From NCBI RefSeq assembly GCF_035917235.1, contig NZ_CP108423.1, positions 1,612,001 through 1,676,000 on the forward strand: a stretch of 64,000 bases of DNA, read 5' to 3'. Numbering within the stretch: position 1 is the first letter of the stretch; each line of letters begins with the position of its first letter. Below the pieces are notes generated by a model. That model worked only from the letters and a program-made list of their open reading frames with translations, searched no databases and was not told the DNA's origin. The translations under genes and the position numbers were made by a program. Positions 8,045-16,081 of this stretch are shown here, piece after piece. This DNA is from Streptomyces sp. NBC_01294 (lineage in GTDB: Bacteria; Actinomycetota; Actinomycetes; Streptomycetales; Streptomycetaceae).

Positions 8045-8521
8045 TCACAGAGGCCCCCGCCCCGCTGCACGACCCGCACCGCTCTCCCAGGCCAGGGCGA
8101 GGAAGCGCTCGATGCGCCCCAGGTCCAGTTCGACGGCGAGGGAGACCGCGATGATCGCGTGGTCGACGTTGGCGGCGAGGATCTGGCCCTCGGACCGCTG
8201 CGAGGAGGTGGACCGTACGAAGGCGGTCCGGCGCGGCAGGTACGCCTTCACGTAGCGCGGGTTGCCCGCCGTCTCGACGGCGGCCCAGTCGCCGGTGCAG
8301 ATGACCCGGAGCGGATCGTGCGGGGTGACGAAGGCGGTGTCGGCGCGGACGATGCCGTCCGCGGTCATGACGTCGCACTGGCCGCGGTCGACGCGTACGA
8401 CCCGGCCGGGTACGAGGCCCTGCTCGGTGTACGGGGTGAACTCGGCCGCCCACGCGTCGTCCCAGCCGAAGGGGGTGAGGTCGTGCGAGGGGGAAGCCTG
8501 CGGGAAAGAGGAGAAAGACAA
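8045..8521 (-). pseudogene. Truncated second RsgA copy (OB-fold part only)
   Basis: 158 aa from TTG at 8521. The first 140 residues align with RsgA at roughly three-quarters identity (GLVPGRVVRVDRGQCDV, RRTAFVRSTSS, LAVELDLGRIERFLALA). After WESGA the sequence leaves the family and stops 8 residues later. The G4, G1 and G3 GTPase motifs and the zinc domain are absent, so it cannot be a GTPase. The same leader ORF and SD hairpin as the intact copy are preserved upstream. It is either a decayed paralogue or, less likely, a shortened ribosome-binding protein that keeps the OB fold. Confidence 0.7.
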
Positions 8522-8591
8522 GGGGAACCCTTCACAGGGTGGCCCCGGCCGTGCGCGCCCGCTCGACGGCGGCGCGCGAAGAGGTGTGAGG
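8522..8591 (-). promoter_or_regulatory. SD-sequestering hairpin upstream of truncated rsgA
   Basis: On the mRNA strand ACCCT-GTGA-AGGGT, bracketed by GGGG and CCCC, pairs with the AAGGG ribosome site directly before the TTG at 8521. A GC-rich stem (GCGCGCC with GGCGCGC) sits upstream. The architecture matches 3348-3391, with a changed loop and conserved arms. Confidence 0.5.
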
Positions 8592-8663
8592 TCAGCCGGA
8601 GACCACGGAAGTGACATTGATGGTCTTCTGAGTGCGGGCAGCGCCCTGCGCAACGACAGTCAT
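8592..8663 (-). CDS. 23-codon leader peptide upstream of truncated rsgA
   Basis: A short ORF starting MTVVAQGAARTQKT and ending TSVVSG. GGAGG lies about 11 nt before the ATG. It has the same length as the leader at 3406-3477 and the same ending; 13 of 23 residues match. The stop lies 70 nt before the TTG of the truncated rsgA. Two independent copies of leader, spacing and hairpin support a real regulatory unit. Confidence 0.55.
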   Translation of the reverse strand: MTVVAQGAARTQKTINVTSVVSG

Positions 8664-8866
8664 CAACGAACTCACCTCCGGGTCATGCACGTACTGGCCG
8701 TTCGGCCGTTCCCCACCGGTCGGCGGGAACGGCCCCACCGTAACAACACCTCCCGCGCTGCTGCCACTCGTTTATCCGGGAGGTCGCCGCCACCAGTGGC
8801 ATGTGGCCCGCGACCGGTGTCCGTTTCGTTCAAGACGGGCGGCCGGGGCCTGCCTAGGCTGCGGAC

Positions 8867-9280
8867 ATGACTCCCCGACTCGACATGATCGGCCTGGTCG
8901 TCTCCGACATGGCCGCCTCGCTCGCCTTCTACCGCCGCCTCGGGCTGGACGTCCCGGCCGACGCCGACGGCCTGCCTCACGTGGAGGCCGTCCTGCCCGG
9001 GGGGATGCGGATCGGGTGGGACACGGAGGAGACCATCCGCTCCTTCGACCCGTCCTGGACCCGGCCCGCCGCCGCCGGCGGAGAACGGATCGGGCTTGCC
9101 TTCCTGTGCGACTCCCCCGCCGGGGTGGACGCGCTGTACGCCGAGCTGACCGGCGCCGGCCACCCCGGCCACCTGAAGCCCTGGGACGCCTTCTGGGGCC
9201 AGCGCTACGCCGTCGTCCTCGACCCGGACGGCTGCGGGGTCTCCCTCTTCGCCCCGCTGGAGCCCGCCGAGGACGCCTAG
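8867..9280 (+). CDS. VOC family (glyoxalase/bleomycin-resistance fold) protein
   Basis: 137 aa with the two beta-alpha-beta-beta-beta modules of the vicinal oxygen chelate fold. The opening is DMIGLVVSDMAASLAFYRRLGLDVP and the closing strand is AVVLDPDGCGVSLFAPL. The family includes metal-dependent lyases, dioxygenases and drug-binding proteins; which activity applies cannot be told. A -10-like TAGGCT at 8855-8860 ends 6 nt before the ATG, so the transcript is probably leaderless. Its stop codon shares the palindromic CTAG with the stop of the convergent AraC regulator. Confidence 0.8.
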   Translation: MTPRLDMIGLVVSDMAASLAFYRRLGLDVPADADGLPHVEAVLPGGMRIGWDTEETIRSFDPSWTRPAAAGGERIGLAFLCDSPAGVDALYAELTGAGHPGHLKPWDAFWGQRYAVVLDPDGCGVSLFAPLEPAEDA

Positions 9281-9975
9281 GACGCCGCACCCGCCGATCC
9301 CGCGGTGTAGGCACTCAGCGTCGTGCCGGCCAGCGTGCGCACCTCGCGGGCCAGATGCGCCTGGTCCGCGTACCCGGCCGCGCACGCCACCTCGGCGTAC
9401 GCCAGCCCCGAGCGGGCCAGGGCGAGGGCGCGGCGCAGCCGCAGGATGCGGCCGAGGGTCCGCGGGCCGTACCCGAAGGCGTCGAGCGAGCGCCGGTGCA
9501 GCTGCCGCTCCCCGAGGCCGACCGCCGCGGCGATCCCGGCCACCGCCTGCCCGGCCCGGAGCCGGGCCGCCACCTCGGCGGCCAGCGGGTCCGGCGGCCC
9601 GGCCTCGGCCGCGCGGGTCCGGGCCAGCGCTTCGAGCCCCGCGCGCGGGTCCCCGTACGCCGCCACCCGCCCGGCGAGGCGCCGCACCTCCCGCCCGGGC
9701 CACAGGTCGGCGAGCTCGACGCGCGCGTCGCGCAGCACGTGGGCCGGTACGCCGAGCAGCGCGGGCGCGGTGCCGGGCGCGAGCCGGATCCCGGCGAAGG
9801 CGCCGCCCCGGACTTCCCCGGCGGGATGCGGCCCGGTGTCGGGTCCGGCCACCAGCAGCCGCCCGTCGACCCACAGCAGGTCCATGCAGCCGTCGGGCAG
9901 CACCAGCCCGCCACCGCCCTCGGCCCGCCACAGCACGGCCCCGGGGACGATCGCCGACGGCGTTTCCTCGTACAC
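9277..9975 (-). CDS. AraC family transcriptional regulator with DUF6597-type N-terminus
   Basis: About 232 aa. The N-terminal half (VPGAVLWRAEGG, LPDGCMDLLWVDGRLLVAGPDTG) matches the DUF6597 sensor domain found in actinobacterial AraC proteins. The C-terminal half has the two AraC helix-turn-helices (VAGIAAAVGLGERQLHRRSL and YAEVACAAGYADQAHLAREV). GTG at 9975 was chosen because the conserved domain begins immediately after it; longer versions run through non-conserved sequence. The stop overlaps that of the VOC gene by 4 nt. It may regulate that neighbour. Confidence 0.75.
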   Translation of the reverse strand: MYEETPSAIVPGAVLWRAEGGGGLVLPDGCMDLLWVDGRLLVAGPDTGPHPAGEVRGGAFAGIRLAPGTAPALLGVPAHVLRDARVELADLWPGREVRRLAGRVAAYGDPRAGLEALARTRAAEAGPPDPLAAEVAARLRAGQAVAGIAAAVGLGERQLHRRSLDAFGYGPRTLGRILRLRRALALARSGLAYAEVACAAGYADQAHLAREVRTLAGTTLSAYTAGSAGAAS

Positions 9976-10063
9976 CCCTCCAGAGTAGAACGAAGATCGC
10001 TGGCATCCCCTGCCAGGGCGCCGTAGGGTCGCCGTATCCGTTGGTTCCAGGGGGAGTTGAGAC

Positions 10064-10906
10064 GTGAGCGACAGCACGGGACAGCAGGATCCGGGGAGGA
10101 TCCCGCCGATGCCGGCCCAGCCGCCGCAGCCGGGCCCCGTCCCGCCGGCCGCGCCGATCACCCACCCGCCCCGCTGGGCCTGGTGGGTGATCGGGATCGT
10201 GGTGCCGGTGACGGGGACCGTGGCCACGGTGCTCGCCACGTCGGGGAAGAACGACACACCGCCGCCCGCCACAGGCGGGGGCGCGCCGGTGTCCGCCACC
10301 TCGGCCCCGCAGCCCACGAGCGCGCCGTCGCAGTCTCCGACGCCGTCCGTCGCCCCGCTGTCCCCTTCGCCCGGCCCGTCCTCGGCGTCCGCGAGCCCCT
10401 CCGGCGTCCCGGACCTGTCGGCTCCGGCGGGCTACCGGCCGACCCAGGGCAGGTGGGGCATCGCGCCTCCGATCTGCGGGGAGACCCTGCTCGTCGACCT
10501 CGACGCGGGGGTGTCCACGTCCGCCGTGCTGGAGGCGACCGCGGACAGCGCGCCGCCGGAGCGGACCGCCACGACGGAGCTGGAGTACCGGCCCGACCGC
10601 CAGGGCTGCGGCATGTCCGGCATCACTCCCTCGTCCACGGAACTGCGCTCGGCCCCCGGCCGCCAGGTGGGCGTGCTGCGCGCGGGGCAGCCCCAGACCT
10701 TCGAGAACTGCAGGGCGGCCGCGGGCACGGGCTTCGGCGCGGTGGGTCTGGGAGGCTCCACGGCGACGGAGCGGGGCCTGGTGCGCGGCGCCGCCGTGTG
10801 CTCCGTCACCGACCGGGGCTCGGTGGCCATGGCGCTCGTCGAGGACCTCGGCACCGGGCCCGCCCCGGCCCTGGGCGGGCGGCTCGTCGTCTGGTCCAAG
10901 GGCTGA
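10064..10906 (+). CDS. Single-pass membrane protein with Pro/Ser-rich linker and extracellular domain
   Basis: 280 aa. A proline-rich cytoplasmic start is followed by one membrane helix (WWVIGIVVPVTGTVATVLAT, about 43-62). A long Thr/Pro/Ser linker (about 68-120) leads to an extracytoplasmic domain of about 150 residues with four to five cysteines (ICGETLL, GCGMSG, FENCRAA, AVCSVTD) that probably form disulfides. GTG start at 10064, with GGGGGAG about 6 nt upstream. No enzymatic motif was seen. It resembles other uncharacterised cell-surface proteins of Streptomyces. Confidence 0.7.
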   Translation: MSDSTGQQDPGRIPPMPAQPPQPGPVPPAAPITHPPRWAWWVIGIVVPVTGTVATVLATSGKNDTPPPATGGGAPVSATSAPQPTSAPSQSPTPSVAPLSPSPGPSSASASPSGVPDLSAPAGYRPTQGRWGIAPPICGETLLVDLDAGVSTSAVLEATADSAPPERTATTELEYRPDRQGCGMSGITPSSTELRSAPGRQVGVLRAGQPQTFENCRAAAGTGFGAVGLGGSTATERGLVRGAAVCSVTDRGSVAMALVEDLGTGPAPALGGRLVVWSKG

Positions 10907-10946
10907 GCCCAAGGGCGGAACCCCACCACGGAGCCCCACCACGGAG

Positions 10947-11024
10947 CCCGAACGCTGGGCCCCACCACGGAGCCCGAACGCTGGGCCCGACCACGGTGCC
11001 CGAACGCTGGGCCCGACAGCCCGG
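10947..11024. repeat. Three tandem 26-bp repeats between convergent genes
   Basis: The unit CCCGAACGCTGGGCCC plus ten further bases (ACCACGGAG-type) recurs at 10947, 10973 and 10999 with a period of exactly 26 bp and few mismatches. Partial units precede it. It fills the gap between the stops of the membrane protein gene and the brkB-type gene. Confidence 0.75.
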
Positions 11025-11050
11025 TTCGGGCACCCCCCGGCCCGGCCCGG

Positions 11051-12166
11051 TCAGTGCTTGCGCAGCCGCGACGAGTAGTCCTCCGGCGGGAGGAACTTCG
11101 ACCAGCGCTCCGGGAACTCCGACGGCATCCCCTCGTCCTCGTCGTCCTCCGACTCGCCCTCCGCCATCGCCCGCCAGGCGGCGGCCCGCGCGATCAGCTG
11201 CGCGGCCTCCAGCTCGCGGGCCCGTTCGTTCGCCTCGCGGGCCGCGGCCGTGGCCACGGACGGCCAGACGCGGTCGATGGCGGCGTTGACGGCGGCGCCG
11301 ACGAGCACCGCGAAGGCCGAGATGCCGATCCACAGCAGGACGGCCACGGGCGCGGCCAGCGATCCGTAGATCGTCGGCCCCTCCACGGTGTTGGTGAGGT
11401 AGATGCGCAGCAGGAACGAGCCCAGCACCCACATGGCGAGGGCCACCAGCGCCCCCGGCACGTCCTCGATCCACGGCGAGCGCACCGGTACGGACACGTG
11501 GTAGAGCGTCGTCAGGAAGGCGATGGACAGCAGGGTCACGGTCGGCCAGTACAGGACGGCGATCACCTCGGTGCCCCAGGGCACCAGCCGTACGACCGCG
11601 TCCGGCCCCACCACCATCAGCGGCAGCACGATCGCGCCGATCAGCAGCGCGATGATGTAGAGCAGGAAGGCCAGCAACCGGGTCTTGACGATGCCGCGGT
11701 GGCCGTCGAGCCCGTACATCACGGTGATGGTGTCGATGAAGACGTTCACGGCGCGCGAGCCCGACCAGAGGGCGAAGGCGAAGCCGAGCGAGATCAGGTC
11801 CGGGCGGCCGCGCCCGGTGACGTCGTCGAGCAGGGGCCGGGCGATGTCGTTGACGCCGCGGTCGGAGAGGACCGTGCCGACCGCGCCCAGGATGTTCTCC
11901 TCGATGCTCTCGACGGTCCGGGTGTCGGTCCAGCCGTCCACGTAGCCGAGCAGGCCCAGCAGGCCGAGGAAGAGCGGGGGCAGCGAGAGCAGCGTGAAGA
12001 AGGCCGCCTCCGCGGCGAGTCCGAGGATCCGGTACTCGATGCACGAGTTGACGGTGTCCTTCAGCAGCAGCCAGCCCATCTTCCGCTTCGAGACGTTGCG
12101 GTAGAGGGCGCGGGCCCGGTGGAGCCGTCCTGGGATCCGCTCGGGTGTTTCTTTTGCTGGCTGCAC
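11051..12166 (-). CDS. YihY/BrkB family inner membrane protein
   Basis: 371 aa with about six membrane helices. An N-terminal amphipathic region (GWLLLKDTVNSCIEY) precedes FFTLLSLPPLFLGLLGLLGYV, FALWSGSRAVNVFIDTI, LLAFLLYIIALLIGAIVLPLM, VLYWPTVTLLSIAFLTTLYHV and VLLWIGISAFAVLVGAAVNA, the YihY/BrkB (UPF0761) pattern. The C-terminal 70 residues are charged and cytoplasmic (EGESEDDEDE). The family is historically misnamed as RNase BN; its function is unclear. The GTG start lies only 17 bp from the divergent acyl-CoA dehydrogenase start. Confidence 0.85.
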   Translation of the reverse strand: MQPAKETPERIPGRLHRARALYRNVSKRKMGWLLLKDTVNSCIEYRILGLAAEAAFFTLLSLPPLFLGLLGLLGYVDGWTDTRTVESIEENILGAVGTVLSDRGVNDIARPLLDDVTGRGRPDLISLGFAFALWSGSRAVNVFIDTITVMYGLDGHRGIVKTRLLAFLLYIIALLIGAIVLPLMVVGPDAVVRLVPWGTEVIAVLYWPTVTLLSIAFLTTLYHVSVPVRSPWIEDVPGALVALAMWVLGSFLLRIYLTNTVEGPTIYGSLAAPVAVLLWIGISAFAVLVGAAVNAAIDRVWPSVATAAAREANERARELEAAQLIARAAAWRAMAEGESEDDEDEGMPSEFPERWSKFLPPEDYSSRLRKH

Positions 12167-12183
12167 GTCCTTACGGTATCCGC

Positions 12184-13827
12184 ATGGCAGCCACCACCCA
12201 CACAGTCAGCAACCAGGCCCCGCCCCTGGTCGGCCACGACGTCTACGGCGGCGATCGGGCCCTCACCGAGGGCATCGAGCGTCACCTCGGATCCGCGGAC
12301 CCCGAACTCCTCGGCGAGGTACGGCAGGAGCTCACCGACCTCGGGCGCGCGGCGGGTTCCGCGCAGGCCCAGGAATGGGGTGTACAGGCGAACGAGAATC
12401 CGCCCAAGCTGCGGACGCACGACCGGTACGGGAACCGCATCGACGAGGTGGATTTCCACCCGGCCTGGCACCAGCTGCTCGGGCACGCGGTCGGCTCGGG
12501 GCTCACCGACGCCTGGGGGCGGCCGGCCGGGCACCTGCGCCGCGCCGCCGGGTTCTTCCTGTGGTCGCAGGCCGAGGCCGGGCACGGGTGCCCGATCTCG
12601 ATGACGCACGCCGCCGTACCGGCGCTGCGGGCCGATCCGGCGCTGGCCGCCGAGTGGGAGCCGCGGCTGACCTCGCACGTGTACGAGCAGGGCCTGCGGC
12701 CGGCCGCGCAGAAGGCCGGTGTGCTGTTCGGCATGGGGATGACGGAGAAGCAGGGCGGCAGCGACGTACGGGCGAACACGACGGCCGCGGTGCCGCTGGA
12801 CGCGTCCGGCGAGTACCTGCTGACCGGGCACAAGTGGTTCTGCTCGGCGCCGATGTGCGACGGCTTCCTGGTGCTGGCGCAGGCTCCCGGCGGGCTGACC
12901 TGCTTCCTGGTGCCGCGGGTGCTGCCGGACGGTACGCGCAACGTCTTCGCGATCCAGCGGCTCAAGGACAAGCTGGGCAACAAGTCGAACGCGTCGAGCG
13001 AGGTGGAGTTCGACGGGACCTGGGCGCGCCGGGTCGGTGAGGAGGGCCGGGGGGTGCGGACCATCATCGAGATGGTCGCGGCGACCCGACTGGACTGCGT
13101 GATCGGCTCGGCCTCGCTGATGCGGCAGGCGCTGACCCAGGCCGTCCACCACGCGGAGCACCGCTCTGCTTTCGGAGCGCCGCTCATCGACCAGCCGCTG
13201 ATGCGCAACGTGCTGGCCGACCTCGCCCTGGAGTCGGAGGCCGCCACCACCCTGACCCTGCGCCTGGCGGCCGCCTACGACGCCGGGACCGAGCAGGAGA
13301 AGGCCTTCCTGCGCCTCGCCGTGCCCGCCGCCAAATACTGGGTGACCAAGCGCTGTACGCCGATGGTCGCGGAGGCCCTGGAATGCCTGGGGGGCAACGG
13401 CTACGTCGAGGAGTCCGGGCTGCCGAGACTGCTGCGCGAATCGCCGCTGAACTCCATCTGGGAGGGCTCGGGCAACGTACAGGCACTGGACGTGCTGCGC
13501 GCCCTCCAGCGCGAACCGCAGGCACTGGGGGCCTTCCTCCAGGAGGTCGGCCAGGCCCGCGGCGCCGACCACCGGCTGGATTCGGCCATCAAGGACCTGC
13601 TGACGGAGCTCGCCGACCTGGAGGGCATCGAGGCGCGGGCCCGCCGCGTCGTGGAGCGCATGGCGCTGGTCCTGCAGGGATCGCTGCTGGTGCGGTGGGC
13701 CCCGCCGGAGGTCGCGGACGCCTTCTGCGCCTCGCGGCTGGGGGGCGACTGGGGCGCGGCCTTCGGCACGCTGCCGCACAGCCTCGATCTGCGTGCGGTG
13801 GTGGAACGGGCGCGGATCGCGGGCTAG
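12184..13827 (+). CDS. AidB-like acyl-CoA dehydrogenase family protein
   Basis: About 547 aa, an FAD flavoprotein of the acyl-CoA dehydrogenase superfamily. The pattern GMGMTEKQGGSDVRANTT, then GHKWFCSAPMCDGFLV and RLKDKLGNKSNASSEVEF, is typical of the AidB/isovaleryl-CoA-like subgroup. LGGNGYVEESGLPRLLRESPL and IWEGSGNVQALDVLRAL complete the C-terminal helical part. AidB proteins are linked to alkylation-damage response in E. coli, but the true substrate in actinobacteria is not known. ATG at 12184; TACGGT at 12172-12177 is a plausible -10 giving a leaderless transcript. Confidence 0.85.
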   Translation: MAATTHTVSNQAPPLVGHDVYGGDRALTEGIERHLGSADPELLGEVRQELTDLGRAAGSAQAQEWGVQANENPPKLRTHDRYGNRIDEVDFHPAWHQLLGHAVGSGLTDAWGRPAGHLRRAAGFFLWSQAEAGHGCPISMTHAAVPALRADPALAAEWEPRLTSHVYEQGLRPAAQKAGVLFGMGMTEKQGGSDVRANTTAAVPLDASGEYLLTGHKWFCSAPMCDGFLVLAQAPGGLTCFLVPRVLPDGTRNVFAIQRLKDKLGNKSNASSEVEFDGTWARRVGEEGRGVRTIIEMVAATRLDCVIGSASLMRQALTQAVHHAEHRSAFGAPLIDQPLMRNVLADLALESEAATTLTLRLAAAYDAGTEQEKAFLRLAVPAAKYWVTKRCTPMVAEALECLGGNGYVEESGLPRLLRESPLNSIWEGSGNVQALDVLRALQREPQALGAFLQEVGQARGADHRLDSAIKDLLTELADLEGIEARARRVVERMALVLQGSLLVRWAPPEVADAFCASRLGGDWGAAFGTLPHSLDLRAVVERARIAG

Positions 13828-14136
13828 GGAGGAAGCCCCCGTCGGGCTCCGCTGCGGTCCCCAAACCGCTCCGGGCCCGGATCCGGGCCCGTCGACCGGT
13901 ACAGAGGTGGCGCCGCGCCGACTCGGCACCACCCCTGATCCGAAGCCCCGAGGAGGAGCTGTCACGCCGCTCGGCGGCGTCCGGACAGTTTCGGTCGGCC
14001 GACCGGGACTTGGCGAGAGTTGCATACCGTTGCAACCTTTGAGTCGGCAGCTGCCCGTCGGGATGCCGGGCAAGCGACACCCGCGGACCGCCCGGGCGGC
14101 TCGCGACGTACGTCCTGTTCGCACGGGGAGGTTCCG
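13828..14136. promoter_or_regulatory. Palindrome-rich leader of the GAF regulator gene
   Basis: No gene. It contains three inverted repeats: a perfect 20-bp palindrome CGGGCCCGGATCCGGGCCCG at 13872-13891 (probably the terminator of the upstream gene), a 14-bp palindrome CGGTCGGCCGACCG at 13992-14005, and GTTGCA-TACCGT-TGCAAC at 14019-14036. The last two lie about 100-140 bp before the GTG start at 14137, in the right position for operators. Confidence 0.45.
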
Positions 14137-15447
14137 GTGGCCGACACCACAGGCAGCGCGGCCGAGGTGGCACGCATCTCGGCCATGGACGCGCGGGAGG
14201 CCGCGCGTATGCTCAAGGGGGTGCGGGCGGCCGCGCTGGCCGGGGACCGGCCGCCGGCCGCGCCGAGACCGGAGATCGCGGAGTCCTGGCGGCGGATGCT
14301 GGCCGGCGGGGTGCACCCGGACCGGGACGCGCGCTCGCGGATGCTGTCGGCCGCCGAGACCGAGGAGCGGCGGCACGGATCGCCGCTGCGGGAGGTCCTG
14401 CCGGTGCTGCGGGAGGGACTGCTGCCCGCGCTCGACGGGGCGCTGCACATCATGGTCGTCGCGGACGCGGACGGGCGGCTGCTGTGGCGGGAGGGCCACA
14501 CCTCCATCCTGCGCAAGGCGGACCGGCTCGGTTTCGGCGTGGGGGCCGACTGGGACGAGGCCGTCGTCGGCACGAACGGGGTCGGCACCGCCCTGGTGAC
14601 CCGGCGGCCGGTCCAGGTGTTCTCGGCGGAGCACTTCGTCTCCAGCCACCACGACTGGACCTGCGCCGGGGCGCCCGTGCGGGACCCGCGGGACGGGCGG
14701 CTGCTGGGCGTGGTCGACGTCAGCGGGCCGCTGGCCACCATGCACCCGGCGACGCTGGCGTGGGTGAGCTCGGTGGCCCGGCTCGCGGAGCAGGAGTTGC
14801 GGATCCGGCACCTGGAGTCGCTGGAGCGGCTGCGGGCGGTGGCGGCCCCGCTGCTGGCCCGGATGCCGGGGCGGGCGCTGGCCGTGGACCCGAACGGCTG
14901 GACGGCGGCGGTGACGGGCCTGGCTCCCACGGAGCGGATCCCGCTGCCGAAGACCTTCGGGCCGGGCCGGGTGTGGGTGCCGCAGCTCGGCGACTGCGTG
15001 GTGGAGCCGCTGCCCGGCGGCTGGCTGCTGCGGATCGCGCAGGACCGTACGGGCACGGCGGCCACCCGGATCGTCCTGGACCTCAGCCGGTCGGGATCCT
15101 GGTCGGCGACCGTGTACGGGTCCTCCGGGAGCTGGTCGCAGGAGCTGAGCCCGCGCCACGCGGAGCTGCTGTTCCTGCTGGCGGAGAGCCCGCGGGGACG
15201 CTCGGCCGCGGAGCTGGCCGCGGATCTGTTCGGGGACCCGACGCGCACGGTGACGGTCCGCGCGGAACTGTCCCGGGTACGCCGGCACCTCGCGGGCGTC
15301 CTGACCCACCGGCCGTACCGCTTCGCGGAGGACGTGGAGGTGGAGCTGATCCGCCCCCAAAACCCGGCCGCGCTGCTCCCGCACTCGACGGCCCCGGCGG
15401 TGGTCCGGGCCCGCCTGGGGTGCGAGGGACCCGGCATGGTTCCCTGA
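14137..15447 (+). CDS. GAF domain-containing transcriptional regulator
   Basis: About 436 aa. A central GAF sensor (about residues 90-230) includes MVVADADGRLLWREGH, WDEAVVGTNGVGTALVTRRPVQV and DGRLLGVVDVSGPL. The C-terminus is a winged-helix-like segment (SPRHAELLFLLAESPRG, ELAADLFGDPTRTVTVRAEL). This is the layout of actinobacterial regulators usually found near aldehyde or acetoin metabolism genes. No such partner is adjacent here, so the regulon is unknown. GTG at 14137, preceded by GGGGAGG with 5-nt spacing, is preferred over an ATG at 14020 that would add 39 non-conserved residues. Confidence 0.78.
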   Translation: MADTTGSAAEVARISAMDAREAARMLKGVRAAALAGDRPPAAPRPEIAESWRRMLAGGVHPDRDARSRMLSAAETEERRHGSPLREVLPVLREGLLPALDGALHIMVVADADGRLLWREGHTSILRKADRLGFGVGADWDEAVVGTNGVGTALVTRRPVQVFSAEHFVSSHHDWTCAGAPVRDPRDGRLLGVVDVSGPLATMHPATLAWVSSVARLAEQELRIRHLESLERLRAVAAPLLARMPGRALAVDPNGWTAAVTGLAPTERIPLPKTFGPGRVWVPQLGDCVVEPLPGGWLLRIAQDRTGTAATRIVLDLSRSGSWSATVYGSSGSWSQELSPRHAELLFLLAESPRGRSAAELAADLFGDPTRTVTVRAELSRVRRHLAGVLTHRPYRFAEDVEVELIRPQNPAALLPHSTAPAVVRARLGCEGPGMVP

Positions 15448-15452
15448 AGTGC

Positions 15453-16016
15453 ATGAGCGCCATCACTCTCACCACCTGGTCCCTGGACATGACCTCCGCT
15501 ACGGACCTGGTCCCGGCCACCCCGCCGGGACCGGAGGTCGCCATCGTGCGGGCGGAGGTCCCCTCCCCCGAGTTCAGCCGCTTCCTGTACGCGTCCGTGG
15601 GCGGTGACATCCACTGGACGGACCGGCTGTCCCTGACCCGCGCGCAGTGGGTGGAGCAGCTGGACCGGCCGGGCGTGGAGACGTGGGTGGCGTACGACCG
15701 CGGCACGCCCGCCGGGTACGTGGAGCTCGACCCCCAGGACGACGGCGTGGTGGAGATCATGTACTTCGGCCTCCTCCCGGACTTCCGCGGCCGCCGCATC
15801 GGCGGGCACCTGCTGTCGGTGGGCGTCGCCCGGGCTTGGGACCTCGCGTCGCGCTGGCCGGACCGGGAGCCGACCCGCCGGGTGTGGGTCCACACCTGCA
15901 GCCAGGACGGCCCGACGGCGATGGACAACTACCTCAAGCGCGGCTTCACGGTCTTCAAGACGGAGACGGAGCAGAAGGAGGAGACCCCGACCCCCGGCCC
16001 TTGGCCCGGCGCGTAG
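15453..16016 (+). CDS. GNAT family N-acetyltransferase
   Basis: 187 aa with the GNAT acetyl-CoA fold: VEIMYFGLLPDFRGRRIGGHLL is motif A with the R/Q-x-x-G-x-G/A loop (RGRRIGGH), and the tail VWVHTCSQDGPTAMDNYLKRGFTVF is the usual C-terminal strand and helix. The acceptor substrate is unknown. The ATG is 5 nt after the stop of the GAF regulator, so the two are likely cotranscribed. Confidence 0.8.
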   Translation: MSAITLTTWSLDMTSATDLVPATPPGPEVAIVRAEVPSPEFSRFLYASVGGDIHWTDRLSLTRAQWVEQLDRPGVETWVAYDRGTPAGYVELDPQDDGVVEIMYFGLLPDFRGRRIGGHLLSVGVARAWDLASRWPDREPTRRVWVHTCSQDGPTAMDNYLKRGFTVFKTETEQKEETPTPGPWPGA

Positions 16017-16081
16017 CCGCTGCGCGGGCCCCGCAGATCAGTCTGGCGGCCCCGGCGCTCGCCCCTTCCGGGCCGTGCCCG

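Noticed and set aside
8045..8653. Longer 202-aa version of the truncated RsgA
   Set aside because: It would run through the leader ORF and hairpin. The TTG at 8521 has the same ribosome-site arrangement as the intact copy.
10947..11024. CRISPR array
   Set aside because: The 26-bp units are directly adjacent without unique spacers, and there are no cas genes in the window.
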